DNA of 64,000 nt from Thermotogota bacterium (GTDB lineage Bacteria; Thermotogota; Thermotogae; Thermotogales; Thermotogaceae). Position numbers and translations under genes: made by a program. The notes beneath the pieces were generated by a model, which worked only from the letters and a program-made list of their open reading frames with translations, did no database searches and had not been told where the DNA came from. The stretch covers positions 194,915 to 258,914 of the forward strand of contig JAUQPE010000011.1 in assembly GCA_030550515.1 (NCBI GenBank), read 5' to 3'. Positions 32,594-42,573 of this stretch are shown piece after piece (position 1 is the stretch's first letter; each line of letters begins with the position of its first letter).

Positions 32594-35193
32594 TGAAATA
32601 CATGTCGTCAGAAGAATTGCGCGAGAGCTTTTTGAGGTTCTTCGAAAAGAAGGGACACAAGGTCCTTCCCAGCGCGTCTTTGATCCCTGACGACCCCCAG
32701 TTGATGTTCACCATCGCCGGTATGGTGCCTTTCAAACCTATATTTTGGGGAAAAGTGGAACCCGTCTACACGAGAATCGCGACCTGCCAGAAGTGTCTGA
32801 GAACCGTGGACATAGAGAACGTTGGCAAGACCCCAAGACACCACACGTTCTTCGAAATGTTGGGTAACTTCTCCTTCGGGGACTACTTCAAAGAGGAAGC
32901 GATAGAGTGGGCATGGGAGTTCGTGACGGAGGTACTGGGTGTGCCGGAAGAAAAGCTCTGGGTCTCCGTCTACGAGGAGGACGAGGAATCCTTCAGGATA
33001 TGGAACGAAAAGATAGGCCTGCCAGAGAGGAAGATCCTGCGTCTCGGGAAAGAGGACAACTTTTGGGGGCCGGCTGGTCCCACCGGTCCGTGCGGGCCTG
33101 ACTCAGAGATCTTCTACGACACAGGGTACTCTGCCGGATGTCCCCAAGGCGTGGAATGCACACCGGCCAATTCCGAAGGACGTTTTGTTGAGATATGGAA
33201 CTTGGTGTTCACCGAGTACTATCAGGACGAAGAAGGGAGGCTCCATCCGCTTCCCAGGAAGAACATAGACACGGGTGCGGGCCTTGAAAGGATGTGCGCC
33301 ATGCTCCAAGGGGTCTACAGCAACTTCGACACGGACCTCTTCAGGCCGATCATCGAGGCGATCCAAGACCTCACGGGTGTTTCCTATGGTTCAGACGAGA
33401 AAAAGGACGTGTCCATCAGGGTGATAGCGGATCACATCAGGGCGATCACCTTCTTGATGAGTGAGGGGGTGTTCCCGTCCAACGAGGGGAGGGGATACGT
33501 GCTCAGAAGGATCGTGAGGCGCGCCATGAGACATGGTGTGCTGCTCGGAGAGAACAAGCCTTTCTTGCACGGGTTGGTGGACGTGGTTGTCGAGAAGATG
33601 GGGAAGGTCTATCCCGAGATCGTCGAGAAGAGGGACACGGTCAGGGAAGTCCTTCAGGAAGAAGAAAGGAAATTCCTGAGGACTCTGGAGCAAGGCATCA
33701 GGATCTTCGAAGAGATAGTGGAGAAGAAAGGAAGGCTCGATTCGAAGGATGTTTTCAGGCTATACGACACCTACGGTTTCCCGGTGGAGATTACCGTGGA
33801 AATGGCCAGAGAGAGAGGGTTGGAAGTCGACACATCCAAGTTCAACGATTACATGGAAGAGCAGAGGAGAAAATCAAGGTTGGCGATGGGAGAAGTGGAA
33901 TTCGCCAAAAAGTACGAATACCTTGAGGAACTTCCACGGGATTTCAAGACAGTTTTCACCGGATACGAGAAGCTCTCGGACGTTGGTAAGGTCGTTTTGC
34001 TGGTGAAGAACGGAGAAGTGGTCCAGAAATTAGTCGAAGGCGAGGTGGGGGAAGTTGTCCTCACGCGCACGCCTTTCTATCCGGAGAAAGGGGGACAAGC
34101 CTCGGACACGGGTAGTATGATCACCCCGCGTGGAAGGGGAACGGTGGAGTACGTGTTCGAGCCGGTCGAAGGCGTGACAGTCCACAGGGTGAGGGTGACG
34201 GAAGGAGAGATCGCCGAGGAAGAGATGGCGGACCTTTTTGTGGACGAGAGAAAGAGACGCGCAACGATGAGAAACCACACGGCCACACACCTTCTCCACG
34301 CTGCGTTGAAGAGGGTACTGGGAGATCACGTCAGACAGGCAGGCTCTTTGGTCGCTCCAGACAGGTTGAGGTTCGACTTCACCCATCCCAAGGCCTTGAC
34401 CGACGAAGAGATCCGGCGGGTGGAGGACCTTGTGAACGAGTGGATCTTGAGCGATTTGCCCGTGGAGGTGTACTACACGAGTTACGAAGAAGCCATCAGG
34501 AAAGGTGTCGTGGCGTTGTTTGCGGAGAAATACGGTGACATCGTCAGGGTGGTGAGGGTGCCTGGTGTGAGCGAAGAGTTGTGCGGCGGAACGCACGTGA
34601 ACCGCACCGGGCAGATAGGCCTCTTCAAGATCGTCTCCGAAGAGGCTTCCTCTTCGGGTGTTCGAAGAATAGAGGCCGTGACTGGATTTGGAGCGTTGGA
34701 GTTGGCGAGGAAGAGAGAAGAAACCATCCTCGAGCTGAAGAAGTTGCTGGGTGTGGGAGAAGAAGGCATCCTGGAAAGGGTACAAGCCCTGAGGGAAAGG
34801 GTACGAGAGCTCGAAAGAAAAGTTTCGAGTGGGAACGTCGTCTCGGAAAAGGTGGTGTTGGAAAGTAGAAGAAACTTGGGCGGTGTGGACGTCTACACTG
34901 GGGTGTTCGACGACGTCGATCCGAAAACGTTGGGTGGGCTGGCTGACAGCGTGTTGGCCAGAGTGAAGAGTGGAATGGTTGTGCTCTTTGGACGAGGAAA
35001 AGAAAAAGTGAACGTGGTCGTCAAGGTGTCCGAGGATCTCCTTGAACGGTTCAACGCCGCTGAGATCGCCAAGAGGATCGCCGAGAGACTGGGGGGGAGT
35101 GGAGGAGGTAGTAAGAGCTTCGCGCAGGCGGGGGGGAAGAGCGTGGAAAAGGTGGGTGAGGTGCTAGAGCGCCTTGAAGATCTGTTGAGGTGA
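32593..35193 (+). CDS. alaS: Alanyl-tRNA synthetase
   Basis: The 866-residue class II synthetase charges tRNA-Ala. Motif 1 (FTIAGMVPFKPIFWG), motif 2 (TCQKCLRTVDIENVGKTPRHHTFFEMLGNFSFGDY) and motif 3 (GRGYVLRRIVRRAMRHG) are in order. The editing domain has the zinc-binding HTATHLLH and CGGTH motifs. The C-terminal oligomerisation region is present and ends with a Gly/Ser-rich linker and a helix. The start overlaps the cdsA stop. The length is standard. Confidence 0.97.
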   Translation: MKYMSSEELRESFLRFFEKKGHKVLPSASLIPDDPQLMFTIAGMVPFKPIFWGKVEPVYTRIATCQKCLRTVDIENVGKTPRHHTFFEMLGNFSFGDYFKEEAIEWAWEFVTEVLGVPEEKLWVSVYEEDEESFRIWNEKIGLPERKILRLGKEDNFWGPAGPTGPCGPDSEIFYDTGYSAGCPQGVECTPANSEGRFVEIWNLVFTEYYQDEEGRLHPLPRKNIDTGAGLERMCAMLQGVYSNFDTDLFRPIIEAIQDLTGVSYGSDEKKDVSIRVIADHIRAITFLMSEGVFPSNEGRGYVLRRIVRRAMRHGVLLGENKPFLHGLVDVVVEKMGKVYPEIVEKRDTVREVLQEEERKFLRTLEQGIRIFEEIVEKKGRLDSKDVFRLYDTYGFPVEITVEMARERGLEVDTSKFNDYMEEQRRKSRLAMGEVEFAKKYEYLEELPRDFKTVFTGYEKLSDVGKVVLLVKNGEVVQKLVEGEVGEVVLTRTPFYPEKGGQASDTGSMITPRGRGTVEYVFEPVEGVTVHRVRVTEGEIAEEEMADLFVDERKRRATMRNHTATHLLHAALKRVLGDHVRQAGSLVAPDRLRFDFTHPKALTDEEIRRVEDLVNEWILSDLPVEVYYTSYEEAIRKGVVALFAEKYGDIVRVVRVPGVSEELCGGTHVNRTGQIGLFKIVSEEASSSGVRRIEAVTGFGALELARKREETILELKKLLGVGEEGILERVQALRERVRELERKVSSGNVVSEKVVLESRRNLGGVDVYTGVFDDVDPKTLGGLADSVLARVKSGMVVLFGRGKEKVNVVVKVSEDLLERFNAAEIAKRIAERLGGSGGGSKSFAQAGGKSVEKVGEVLERLEDLLR

Positions 35194-35200
35194 AAAAGCG

Positions 35201-36244
35201 ATGGAAGTTTCTCTCAAGATCCAGGATTTGAAGAGGTGGCTTTCACTTTTCGACAAGATCACGGGAACTATCGAACCAGAAACAAGGCGGGTAGAGCTTT
35301 TCTACAAGAACGGTTTGTGGTTCAAGGCATCAGACAACTGTGCCGTTTTGAGGATCTTCGTTGGGGAGAGTCCACCTTTCGAGGGGGCACGCACAATTTC
35401 CCTCGATCTGTTGAAGGCCTTCACAAGCGACGTCAAAGGGGACGAGTTGAAACTTTCCATCCAGGAGAACCTCGTCGTGCTCAAAGCTGGGAACGAGTTG
35501 CTCTCCACCAAGACTTCCAGGATATCCGTCGAAGAGAGGGAGGAGGACGAAGAATACGTTTGCACGGTGGTCAAGAAAGATTTCGAAAATGCGTTGAACT
35601 TTGCGAGCTCCAACTTGGAAGAAGGAGCTTTCACAGGTATCATCTTCGAAGACGAAATGGTGACGATGTATGGGGCTTACGAGGAGATCCTCACCATCTC
35701 TTTCTTATCCACCAACCTCTCCAAGGCATTCGCGAAGAAAATCCCTTACGCGACGGCCCGTCACGTGTACAAGTTTTTGGAGAGGTTGAACGTTCAAACT
35801 ATCGATGTGTACACTAAAGGAGAACTTCTTTCTCTCAGGTACCCTTTCTTGGAACTCGACGTCTGTGGGGACTCGCTCGAGGAAACGGAGAGAGAACAAC
35901 TTAGCCGTTTGCTCCAGGAGAAACCTTTGGAGGTTCTTCACGCCAAAAAAGAGATCGTCAGCAGGTTGATCAGAAAAGCCGCTTATCTGGGAAAGAACAC
36001 GAAAGCAACGCTCGTTAGAGATGGTGAAACCATGAAGATCACGTTCAGAGGGCCCCACGTGCTGTACTCCGCGGAATTTTTCGTGAGGGCTGGAAAAGAC
36101 TTTCAGGTGATCTTCTCTCCAAAAAGGCTGAGAGGGGCTCTTTCCAGGATGACGGGGGAGAACCTCGTCTTTGAGCTCACCTCTTCTCACCTTCGCATCG
36201 CGAATCCATCAAAGACCCAGATGATTCTTCTTAAGATCGATTAG
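35201..36244 (+). CDS. Divergent DnaN-like sliding-clamp protein (hypothetical)
   Basis: This 347-residue protein would be called hypothetical by simple matching. I read three tandem repeats of about 110 residues (about 1-112, 118-222, 240-347). Each ends in the same pattern of a helix then two strands: LLKAFTSDVKGDELKLSIQE (from residue 70), VYKFLERLNVQTIDVYTKGE (from 189) and LRGALSRMTGENLVFELTSS (from 320). The last also parallels the C-terminus of bacterial beta clamps, including a final hydrophobic strand (QMILLKI). Size and threefold design match DnaN. It follows alaS by 7 bases and overlaps hslO by 36 bases. Being a second clamp is an inference; it may bind DNA, polymerase or neither. 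Confidence 0.6.
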   Translation: MEVSLKIQDLKRWLSLFDKITGTIEPETRRVELFYKNGLWFKASDNCAVLRIFVGESPPFEGARTISLDLLKAFTSDVKGDELKLSIQENLVVLKAGNELLSTKTSRISVEEREEDEEYVCTVVKKDFENALNFASSNLEEGAFTGIIFEDEMVTMYGAYEEILTISFLSTNLSKAFAKKIPYATARHVYKFLERLNVQTIDVYTKGELLSLRYPFLELDVCGDSLEETEREQLSRLLQEKPLEVLHAKKEIVSRLIRKAAYLGKNTKATLVRDGETMKITFRGPHVLYSAEFFVRAGKDFQVIFSPKRLRGALSRMTGENLVFELTSSHLRIANPSKTQMILLKID

Positions 36245-37081
36245 TTCGCTGAGTTCCTCAGGGGATATTTCGTACTTTGTGTTACACCAAACGCACGTCA
36301 CCTCACCCTTTCCTTCCCTTTTCATCTCCTCTATCTCACCCAGATCGAGGACGAGTATGGCTTCCTTCGCTTTTTCTCTGTTACAATCGCAACGAAACCT
36401 CACTATCCCCGTCTCGACGAATCCAACTGGTTCCCCGAAGACTCTCTCAAGTATCTCGAGAGGATCGCTCTCCTGAAACAGTTCCGTGACCTGCGGCAAG
36501 GTCTTTATGTTTCGCTCGATCCTCAACACTTTTTCCTCTTCCACACTCCTGTCAAGGATCTGAACGGCTATTCCTCCCGCCACCCGGACCCCTTCCGCCC
36601 CCATCAGCACACCGATCAAGAAGGCGGAAGGAATTTGTTCTGAAACGAGAAAGTAGTAAGCGATATCCTCCGCGATCTCTCCGGACTTCAGCGGTACCTG
36701 CGACACGAACGGTGTCCTCAAGCCAAGATCTCTGACCACGCGCAGGGTTCCCTTTCCAACCGCGCCGGAGACGTCAAACTTTCCTCTCTCGTTGAGAGGA
36801 AGCTCGACCTTGGGATTTCCCACGTACCCCCTCACGGAGAAATCGCTTCTGGACTGGGCCACCACTTTTCTTATGGGGCCGTCACCTTCTATGAAGATCG
36901 TCCACACTTCCCTCTCCCCGAGCCAAGGGGAGACAAGCGCTGCGCCGACAAGGGCCCTACCAAGCACGACACTCGCCAGATAGGATAAACTGTGTCTCTT
37001 CCTGGCTTCCTCAACGACTTCGTTCATCTTGACCGCGGAGAACCTGATCTTGTGGTCGTACATTGTACCGTAGTAAATCAT
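36209..37081 (-). CDS. hslO: Redox-regulated chaperone Hsp33
   Basis: Hsp33 is a holdase switched on by oxidation of zinc-bound cysteines. The 290-residue protein has the four C-terminal ligands in the usual CxC and CxxC arrangement (Cys231, 233, 263 and 266, in CDCNREK and CVWCNTKY). The N-terminal domain includes RHSLSYLASVVLGRALVGAAL and GYVGNPKVELPLNERGKFDV. ATG at 37081 follows GGAGGT by 8 bases; a longer frame continuing to 37582 is a shadow of ispD. The clpC-ispD-hslO arrangement suggests an operon with stress functions. Confidence 0.95.
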   Translation of the reverse strand: MIYYGTMYDHKIRFSAVKMNEVVEEARKRHSLSYLASVVLGRALVGAALVSPWLGEREVWTIFIEGDGPIRKVVAQSRSDFSVRGYVGNPKVELPLNERGKFDVSGAVGKGTLRVVRDLGLRTPFVSQVPLKSGEIAEDIAYYFLVSEQIPSAFLIGVLMGAEGVRVAGGIAVQILDRSVEEEKVLRIERNIKTLPQVTELFQESDPLEILERVFGEPVGFVETGIVRFRCDCNREKAKEAILVLDLGEIEEMKREGKGEVTCVWCNTKYEISPEELSELIDLKKNHLGL

Positions 37082-37086
37082 GTTCC

Positions 37087-38036
<950 letters not shown>

Positions 38037-38042
38037 GGCTCA

Positions 38043-40421
38043 TCACCCTCCCTTTGAGATCACCAGACCGTATTCGTCTGCGTCCACCACCACGTGATCG
38101 CCTTCCTTTATGTCACCTTCCAATATTTTGTCCGCCAGCATGCTCTCGAGTTCGAGTTCTATGACGCGCCTCAGAGGCCTTGCTCCGAGGGAGGGAACGA
38201 AACCAGCCCCGGCCAAGTATTCTCTGGCTTTCTCGGTGAGCTCGAGCGTGATCTTCTTCTCCCTGAGGGTATCCTGGAGCTGGCGTACCATCACGTCCAC
38301 TATCTTCTTCACCTCTTCGATGGAGAGGGGTTTGAAAAAGACGATGGCGTCGATACGGTTGATGAACTCCGGTTTGAAAGTCAATCTCAGTTCCTTCTCG
38401 AGTTCAAGTCGAGCGTCCTCCTCACTCATCTCCAGGATCTTGTCGCTTCCGATGTTGCTCGTCATTATGATGATGGTGTTTCTGAAGTCGACGGTGTTTC
38501 CTTTGCCGTCCGTGAGTCTTCCATCGTCGAAGACCTGAAGGAGCACGTTGAAGACCTCAGGGTGCGCCTTCTCTATCTCGTCGAGCAGGATCACGCTGTA
38601 GGGTCTCCTCCTGACGGCCTCCGTGAGTTGCCCACCTTCCTCGTATCCGACGTAGCCAGGAGGCGCCCCTATGAGCCTGGACACGCTGTGTTTCTCCATG
38701 TACTCGCTCATGTCGATCCTGATCATGGCCTCTTCGCTTCCAAAAAGCACCTCGGCGAGAGTTCTGGCAAGTTCCGTCTTGCCAACACCCGTTGGCCCCA
38801 AGAAGAGGAAAACACCGATGGGCTTTTTGGGGTTCTTTATACCAACCCTCGCCCTCCTTATCGTTCGAGCCACGATCCTCACGGCTTCTTCCTGGTTCAC
38901 CAACCTATTGTGTATGAGCTCTTCCAGCTTCAAGAGTTTCTCCCTCTCGGATTCGAGGATCCTGGAGACGGGGATACCCGTCCACTGTTCCACGATCTTG
39001 GCCACCGTGTTCTCGTCGACGACTGGCTCGATCTTTTGCCTTTCCTTGAGCAGCTTTTCGTGTTCTGCCTTCAATCTTTGGTATTCTAACTTCAACTTGG
39101 CGGCCTCCTCGTATTCTCCCTTTATCACAGCCTCGTTCATCCTCTCCTCCAAATCCCTCATTCGCTCTTCGAGTTTCAAGATCTCCTCCGATGGGTAAGA
39201 AGCCTCCAACTTTACGTAAGCGGCGGCTTCGTCTACGAGGTCCACGGCCTTGTCCGGGAGGAATCTGTTCGTGATGTACCTGGCCGAAAGCTTCGCGGCA
39301 GCCTCTATAGCCTCGTCCGTTATCTTGACTTTGTGGTGCTCCTCGAAGACTTTCCGTAAACCCTTCAACATCTCGACGGTTTGCTCAACGGTCGGTTCTT
39401 CCACCAAAACGGGTTGGAATCTCCTCTCCAAAGCCCTGTCTTTCTCTATGTACTTTCTGTACTCCTCAACGGTGGTTGCACCGATGATCTGGATTTCTCC
39501 AGTCGTCAGCTCAGGCTTCATGATGTTGGCTGCATCCAAAGCCCCTTCAGCGGCGCCTGCGCCGACGACCGTGTGAACCTCGTCTATGAAGAGGATCACC
39601 TCGCCTTTCTTCCTCTTGAGTTCGTCGAGGAGTCTCTTCAGTCTCTCTTCGAAATCTCCGCGAAAGCGTGTCCCGGCGACGAGCTTTCCCATGTCCAACT
39701 TCAACACGCGAACGTTCTTGAGAAAGAGAGGCACTTTTCCTTCCACGATTCTTTGAGCGAGCCCCTCCACGACGGCCGTTTTCCCAACACCTGGATCTCC
39801 CACGAGCACCGGGTTGTTCTTGGTCTTCCTGGATAGGATTTGTATCACCCTTCTTATCTCTTTCTCTCTGTTCACAACGGGAAGCAGTTTCTTTTCCCTT
39901 GCGAGCTGTGTCAAATCTATGGTGAACCTCGCGAGGGCCTCCACGTTCTCCATTTCTTCCGTTCTCCCCGTACTTCTGATCTTCCTTATCGCGTCGTAAA
40001 CCCTCTCGGGAGTGACGCCGTACTTGGAGAGCAACCTGAAGGCGGAAGAATCGGGCGTCAACATCATCCCGAGGATCAGGTGCTCGGTTCCTATCCTGGA
40101 ATCTCCCATCCTTCTGGCCTCTTCCCTGGCCTTCTCTATGACGTGTCTTGCGTCTGGGGTGATGAAGATCTGAGACACGGAAGTTCCACCGTGGACCCTC
40201 ATCCCGTACCTTCCAATGAACACCTCCACGTCTTCCCTCAAACGGGCTACATCGACGGAGAGTTCCCTGAGAACGTCGACTCCCAGGTTATTACCTTCTT
40301 CCAAGATCGCAAGGAGAATGTGCTCACTGGAGAGCTGGTTTTGCCTGTACCTCGTCATTATGTCTTGAACACTCATCATCACTTTCTGGGCCTTCTCCGT
40401 GTACTCTTCCAGGTTGAACAC
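38043..40421 (-). CDS. clpC: ClpC-type AAA+ unfoldase
   Basis: The 792-residue protein unfolds substrates for the ClpP protease or acts as a disaggregase. It has a double Clp N-domain ([39 protein letters not shown]), AAA-1 with GDPGVGKTA and a Walker [10 protein letters not shown], a middle domain with an UVR-like motif ([16 protein letters not shown]), and AAA-2 with GPTGVGKTE. The short middle domain points to ClpC and not ClpB. GTG at 40421, six to eight bases after GGAGGTGG, gives [15 protein letters not shown]. No CtsR-type operator is visible. Confidence 0.94.
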   Translation of the reverse strand: MFNLEEYTEKAQKVMMSVQDIMTRYRQNQLSSEHILLAILEEGNNLGVDVLRELSVDVARLREDVEVFIGRYGMRVHGGTSVSQIFITPDARHVIEKAREEARRMGDSRIGTEHLILGMMLTPDSSAFRLLSKYGVTPERVYDAIRKIRSTGRTEEMENVEALARFTIDLTQLAREKKLLPVVNREKEIRRVIQILSRKTKNNPVLVGDPGVGKTAVVEGLAQRIVEGKVPLFLKNVRVLKLDMGKLVAGTRFRGDFEERLKRLLDELKRKKGEVILFIDEVHTVVGAGAAEGALDAANIMKPELTTGEIQIIGATTVEEYRKYIEKDRALERRFQPVLVEEPTVEQTVEMLKGLRKVFEEHHKVKITDEAIEAAAKLSARYITNRFLPDKAVDLVDEAAAYVKLEASYPSEEILKLEERMRDLEERMNEAVIKGEYEEAAKLKLEYQRLKAEHEKLLKERQKIEPVVDENTVAKIVEQWTGIPVSRILESEREKLLKLEELIHNRLVNQEEAVRIVARTIRRARVGIKNPKKPIGVFLFLGPTGVGKTELARTLAEVLFGSEEAMIRIDMSEYMEKHSVSRLIGAPPGYVGYEEGGQLTEAVRRRPYSVILLDEIEKAHPEVFNVLLQVFDDGRLTDGKGNTVDFRNTIIIMTSNIGSDKILEMSEEDARLELEKELRLTFKPEFINRIDAIVFFKPLSIEEVKKIVDVMVRQLQDTLREKKITLELTEKAREYLAGAGFVPSLGARPLRRVIELELESMLADKILEGDIKEGDHVVVDADEYGLVISKGG

Positions 40422-40463
40422 GTGGGACCACCTCCCGCTCCGGAAAAATATTACCACCGTGGG

Positions 40464-40469
40464 TATAAT
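40464..40469 (+). promoter_or_regulatory. -10 element of the YbhN-like gene
   Basis: A perfect TATAAT lies at 40464-40469, 31 bases before the GTG start of the YbhN-like gene. The -35 region is not recognisable. Confidence 0.4.
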
Positions 40470-40499
40470 CTTTTTAAGTTCCTTGGTGGGGGAGAGAAA

Positions 40500-41504
40500 G
40501 TGAACAAGAGGAGAATCCTTTTCTCGATGGTCCTCAGTTTGGGGACCATGGTGTTCATAGCCTTCACAGTTGGGAGTAGGAAGGTCCTCGCAAACCTGGA
40601 AGATCTCAATCCGAGGTGCCTAATTGCCCTCGCGCTCGACGTGTTAGCGATCCTGGTCGTCGATGGTCTCAGAACGAAACTCATCTTGAAAAAAGTTCCC
40701 TTTGGGGTATGTGTGAAGAACAGCGTTTGGGGGTTCTACGCCAGCGCTCTCACTCCCTTCGCGGCAGGCGGGCAACCCTTCCAGATCTACCATTTGGTGA
40801 TGTCGGGTGTTGATTTTGGAGAGGCGTCCTCCGCTATCGCGCTGCGTTTCTTTTGCTCCTTCACCTTCACAGTCTTATCTGGATTCGTTTTCTTTCTCGT
40901 CTATTTCGATCTGTTCCAGAGGATGGGATTGATAGGTAGGGTCTTCGCGGTGGGAGTTGTCTTCGCCTTCTCCGTGTACGCGTTCGTACTTTTCCTTCTC
41001 TTCAACAGACGGGTTCTTCGGGCAACGTTCGGTTCGAGGTTTGTCTTGAGGATCTTGTCGCTCTTTTCTAGACGTTCCCTTGAAGAAAGTAAAGCTTTGC
41101 TGGAGGAGAGGGTGGGGGCGTATCTCGAGAGGATCAGAGAATTCCTGAAAAATCGAAAATGGGATTTCTTCGTACTTTTTTTGATGTCCGCCTCAATGAT
41201 GGTGATGATTCACCTCGTCTCTTATCTCTCCCTGAAGGCGGTGGATCCAAAGCTCTCACTCTCGGTTTTCGAAATGGTGAGCCTTCAACTTGCGGCGAGT
41301 ATGGTAGTCTACTTCTCCCCAACTCCTGGGGCCAGCGGAACCTCAGAGCTCGTCTATTACATCGTTTATTCAAGCTTTGAAGAAGGGGGATACGTGACGG
41401 CATCCATGTTCCTGTGGAAGTTCTTCACGAACTACGTCTTCCTCCTGCTCGGGACGTTCTTGGGAGTGATGGCACTCGCGAGGAAAGAAAAAAACCGGAG
41501 GTGA
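40500..41504 (+). CDS. YbhN/UPF0104 (MprF-like flippase domain) membrane protein
   Basis: The 334-residue polytopic protein belongs to the UPF0104/lysylphosphatidylglycerol-synthase transmembrane family. It has about eight hydrophobic segments and the signature FYASALTPFAAGGQPFQIYHL, with a second motif YFSPTPGASGTSELVYYIVY near the end. MprF uses the related domain to flip lipids; this stand-alone form probably moves a lipid or lipid-linked sugar, but the substrate is unknown. GTG at 40500 follows GGGGGAGAG. Its last codons contain the terminator of the opposite tRNA gene. Confidence 0.85.
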   Translation: MNKRRILFSMVLSLGTMVFIAFTVGSRKVLANLEDLNPRCLIALALDVLAILVVDGLRTKLILKKVPFGVCVKNSVWGFYASALTPFAAGGQPFQIYHLVMSGVDFGEASSAIALRFFCSFTFTVLSGFVFFLVYFDLFQRMGLIGRVFAVGVVFAFSVYAFVLFLLFNRRVLRATFGSRFVLRILSLFSRRSLEESKALLEERVGAYLERIREFLKNRKWDFFVLFLMSASMMVMIHLVSYLSLKAVDPKLSLSVFEMVSLQLAASMVVYFSPTPGASGTSELVYYIVYSSFEEGGYVTASMFLWKFFTNYVFLLLGTFLGVMALARKEKNRR

Positions 41505-41514
41505 GATCCTCCGG
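41488..41514 (-). terminator. Intrinsic terminator of tRNA-Leu, inside the YbhN-like gene end
   Basis: On the minus strand CCGGAGG, a 6-base loop and CCTCCGG are followed by seven T residues (41494-41488). This is a textbook rho-independent terminator placed 3 bases after the tRNA 3' end. The stem overlaps the stop codon of the convergent YbhN-like gene. Confidence 0.85.
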
Positions 41515-41517
41515 CTC

Positions 41518-41604
41518 TGGTGCCGAGGGCGGGACTTGAACCCGCACGGGCCGAAGCCCACATGGCCCTCAACCATGCGTGTCTGCCAGTTCCACCACCT
41601 CGGC
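41518..41604 (-). tRNA. tRNA-Leu (anticodon GAG)
   Basis: The minus strand folds into a class II tRNA of 87 bases, including an encoded CCA end. The acceptor stem is GCCGAGG with CCTCGGC and discriminator A. The anticodon stem CATGG/CCATG carries the loop TTGAGGG with anticodon GAG, which reads CUC/CUU leucine codons. The long variable arm (GGGC-TTCG-GCCC) is typical of tRNA-Leu, and the T-arm is GCGGG-TTCAAGT-CCCGC. CTC is a very frequent leucine codon in this window. Confidence 0.95.
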
Positions 41605-41619
41605 ATCCTGCTAGACCCT

Positions 41620-41648
41620 ATTTTAACACAAAGACACCAAACCTTCAA
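41620..41648 (-). promoter_or_regulatory. Promoter of tRNA-Leu
   Basis: On the minus strand TTGAAG at 41648-41643, a 17-base spacer and TAAAAT at 41625-41620 fit a housekeeping promoter 16 bases before the tRNA. It begins just after the stop codon of metA. Confidence 0.75.
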
Positions 41649-41652
41649 GCCC

Positions 41653-42567
41653 TCAGTGTATGTCCTCCAACCTGTAGGGCGTTTTCTGGTAGACGCAGTA
41701 GTTGAGCCAATTGCTGAAGAACAGATGCGCGTGACTCCACCAAGTGAGGACGGGGGTTTTGTTTGGATCGTCGTCGGGAAAGTAGTTGGCTGGGATCGGA
41801 ACCTTCAGACCTTTTCCTATGTCCCTGAAGTACTCGTCTCTGAGGGTATACCTGTCGTACTCTGGATGACCCGTGACGAATATTTGTCTTTCCGAGCGGT
41901 TCGCCACCACGTAAACACCCGCTTCTTCGGATTCTGAGAGGATCTCGAGTTCCGGTATTTTCTCCACGTCTTCCCTTCTCACTTCGGTATACCTGGAGTG
42001 AGGTGCCCAGAAGAAATCGTCGTGTCCCCTAAAAAGAACCGACGGCTTGCGCACGGTGTGGCGAAAGACCCCAGAAAGCTTCTCCGGAAGTTCGTACTTC
42101 GGGACACCATAGAAGTGATAGAGTCCCGCCTGAGCCGCCCAACATATGAACATCGTGGAATAGACGTTGTGCCTGCTCCACTCCATTATCTCCACCAACT
42201 CGTCCCAGTAGTCCACTTCCTCAAAGTCCAAAAGCTCCACGGGCGCGCCAGTTATTATGAAACCGTCGAACTTTTTGTCCTTAACCTCTTTGAAGGTGGT
42301 GTAGAACTTGAGTATGTGTTCGATGGGGGTGTGCTTGGGTGTGTGCGTTTCCGTGTAGAGGAAGGTCACGTTGACTTGAAGCGGTGTGTTCCCGAGCAAT
42401 CTCAGGAGTTGTATCTCGGTCTTTATCTTGTCTGGCATGAGGTTCAAGATGAGGATCTCGAGAGGGCGAATGTCCTGATGGATCGCCCTCTTTTCCGTCA
42501 TGACAAATATTCCTTCTTTTGCGAGTATCTTCACTGCGGGAAGACCGCTTGGAACGTTGATGGGCAA
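41653..42567 (-). CDS. metA: MetA homoserine O-acyltransferase, predicted acetyl-CoA type
   Basis: The 304-residue enzyme acylates homoserine in methionine synthesis. The catalytic cysteine is Cys142 ([11 protein letters not shown]), with His234 and Glu236 in [10 protein letters not shown]. Position 111, in GAPVE, is Glu; published work on MetA shows Gly at this position favours succinyl-CoA and Glu favours acetyl-CoA. I therefore predict O-acetylhomoserine as product, which is what the co-operonic MetY uses. The TTG start at 42567 follows GGGGTG by about 7 bases and gives [15 protein letters not shown]. Confidence 0.94.
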   Translation of the reverse strand: MPINVPSGLPAVKILAKEGIFVMTEKRAIHQDIRPLEILILNLMPDKIKTEIQLLRLLGNTPLQVNVTFLYTETHTPKHTPIEHILKFYTTFKEVKDKKFDGFIITGAPVELLDFEEVDYWDELVEIMEWSRHNVYSTMFICWAAQAGLYHFYGVPKYELPEKLSGVFRHTVRKPSVLFRGHDDFFWAPHSRYTEVRREDVEKIPELEILSESEEAGVYVVANRSERQIFVTGHPEYDRYTLRDEYFRDIGKGLKVPIPANYFPDDDPNKTPVLTWWSHAHLFFSNWLNYCVYQKTPYRLEDIH

Positions 42568-42573
42568 TTCTTT

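Noticed and set aside
38094-39089. Open frame of 331 codons on the plus strand opposite clpC
   Set aside because: It mirrors the ClpC coding sequence and has no start signal or recognisable domain.
39840-40499. N-terminal extension of the YbhN-like frame
   Set aside because: It lies opposite the start of clpC and has no family resemblance. The GTG at 40500 behind GGGGGAGAG gives the expected N-terminus.
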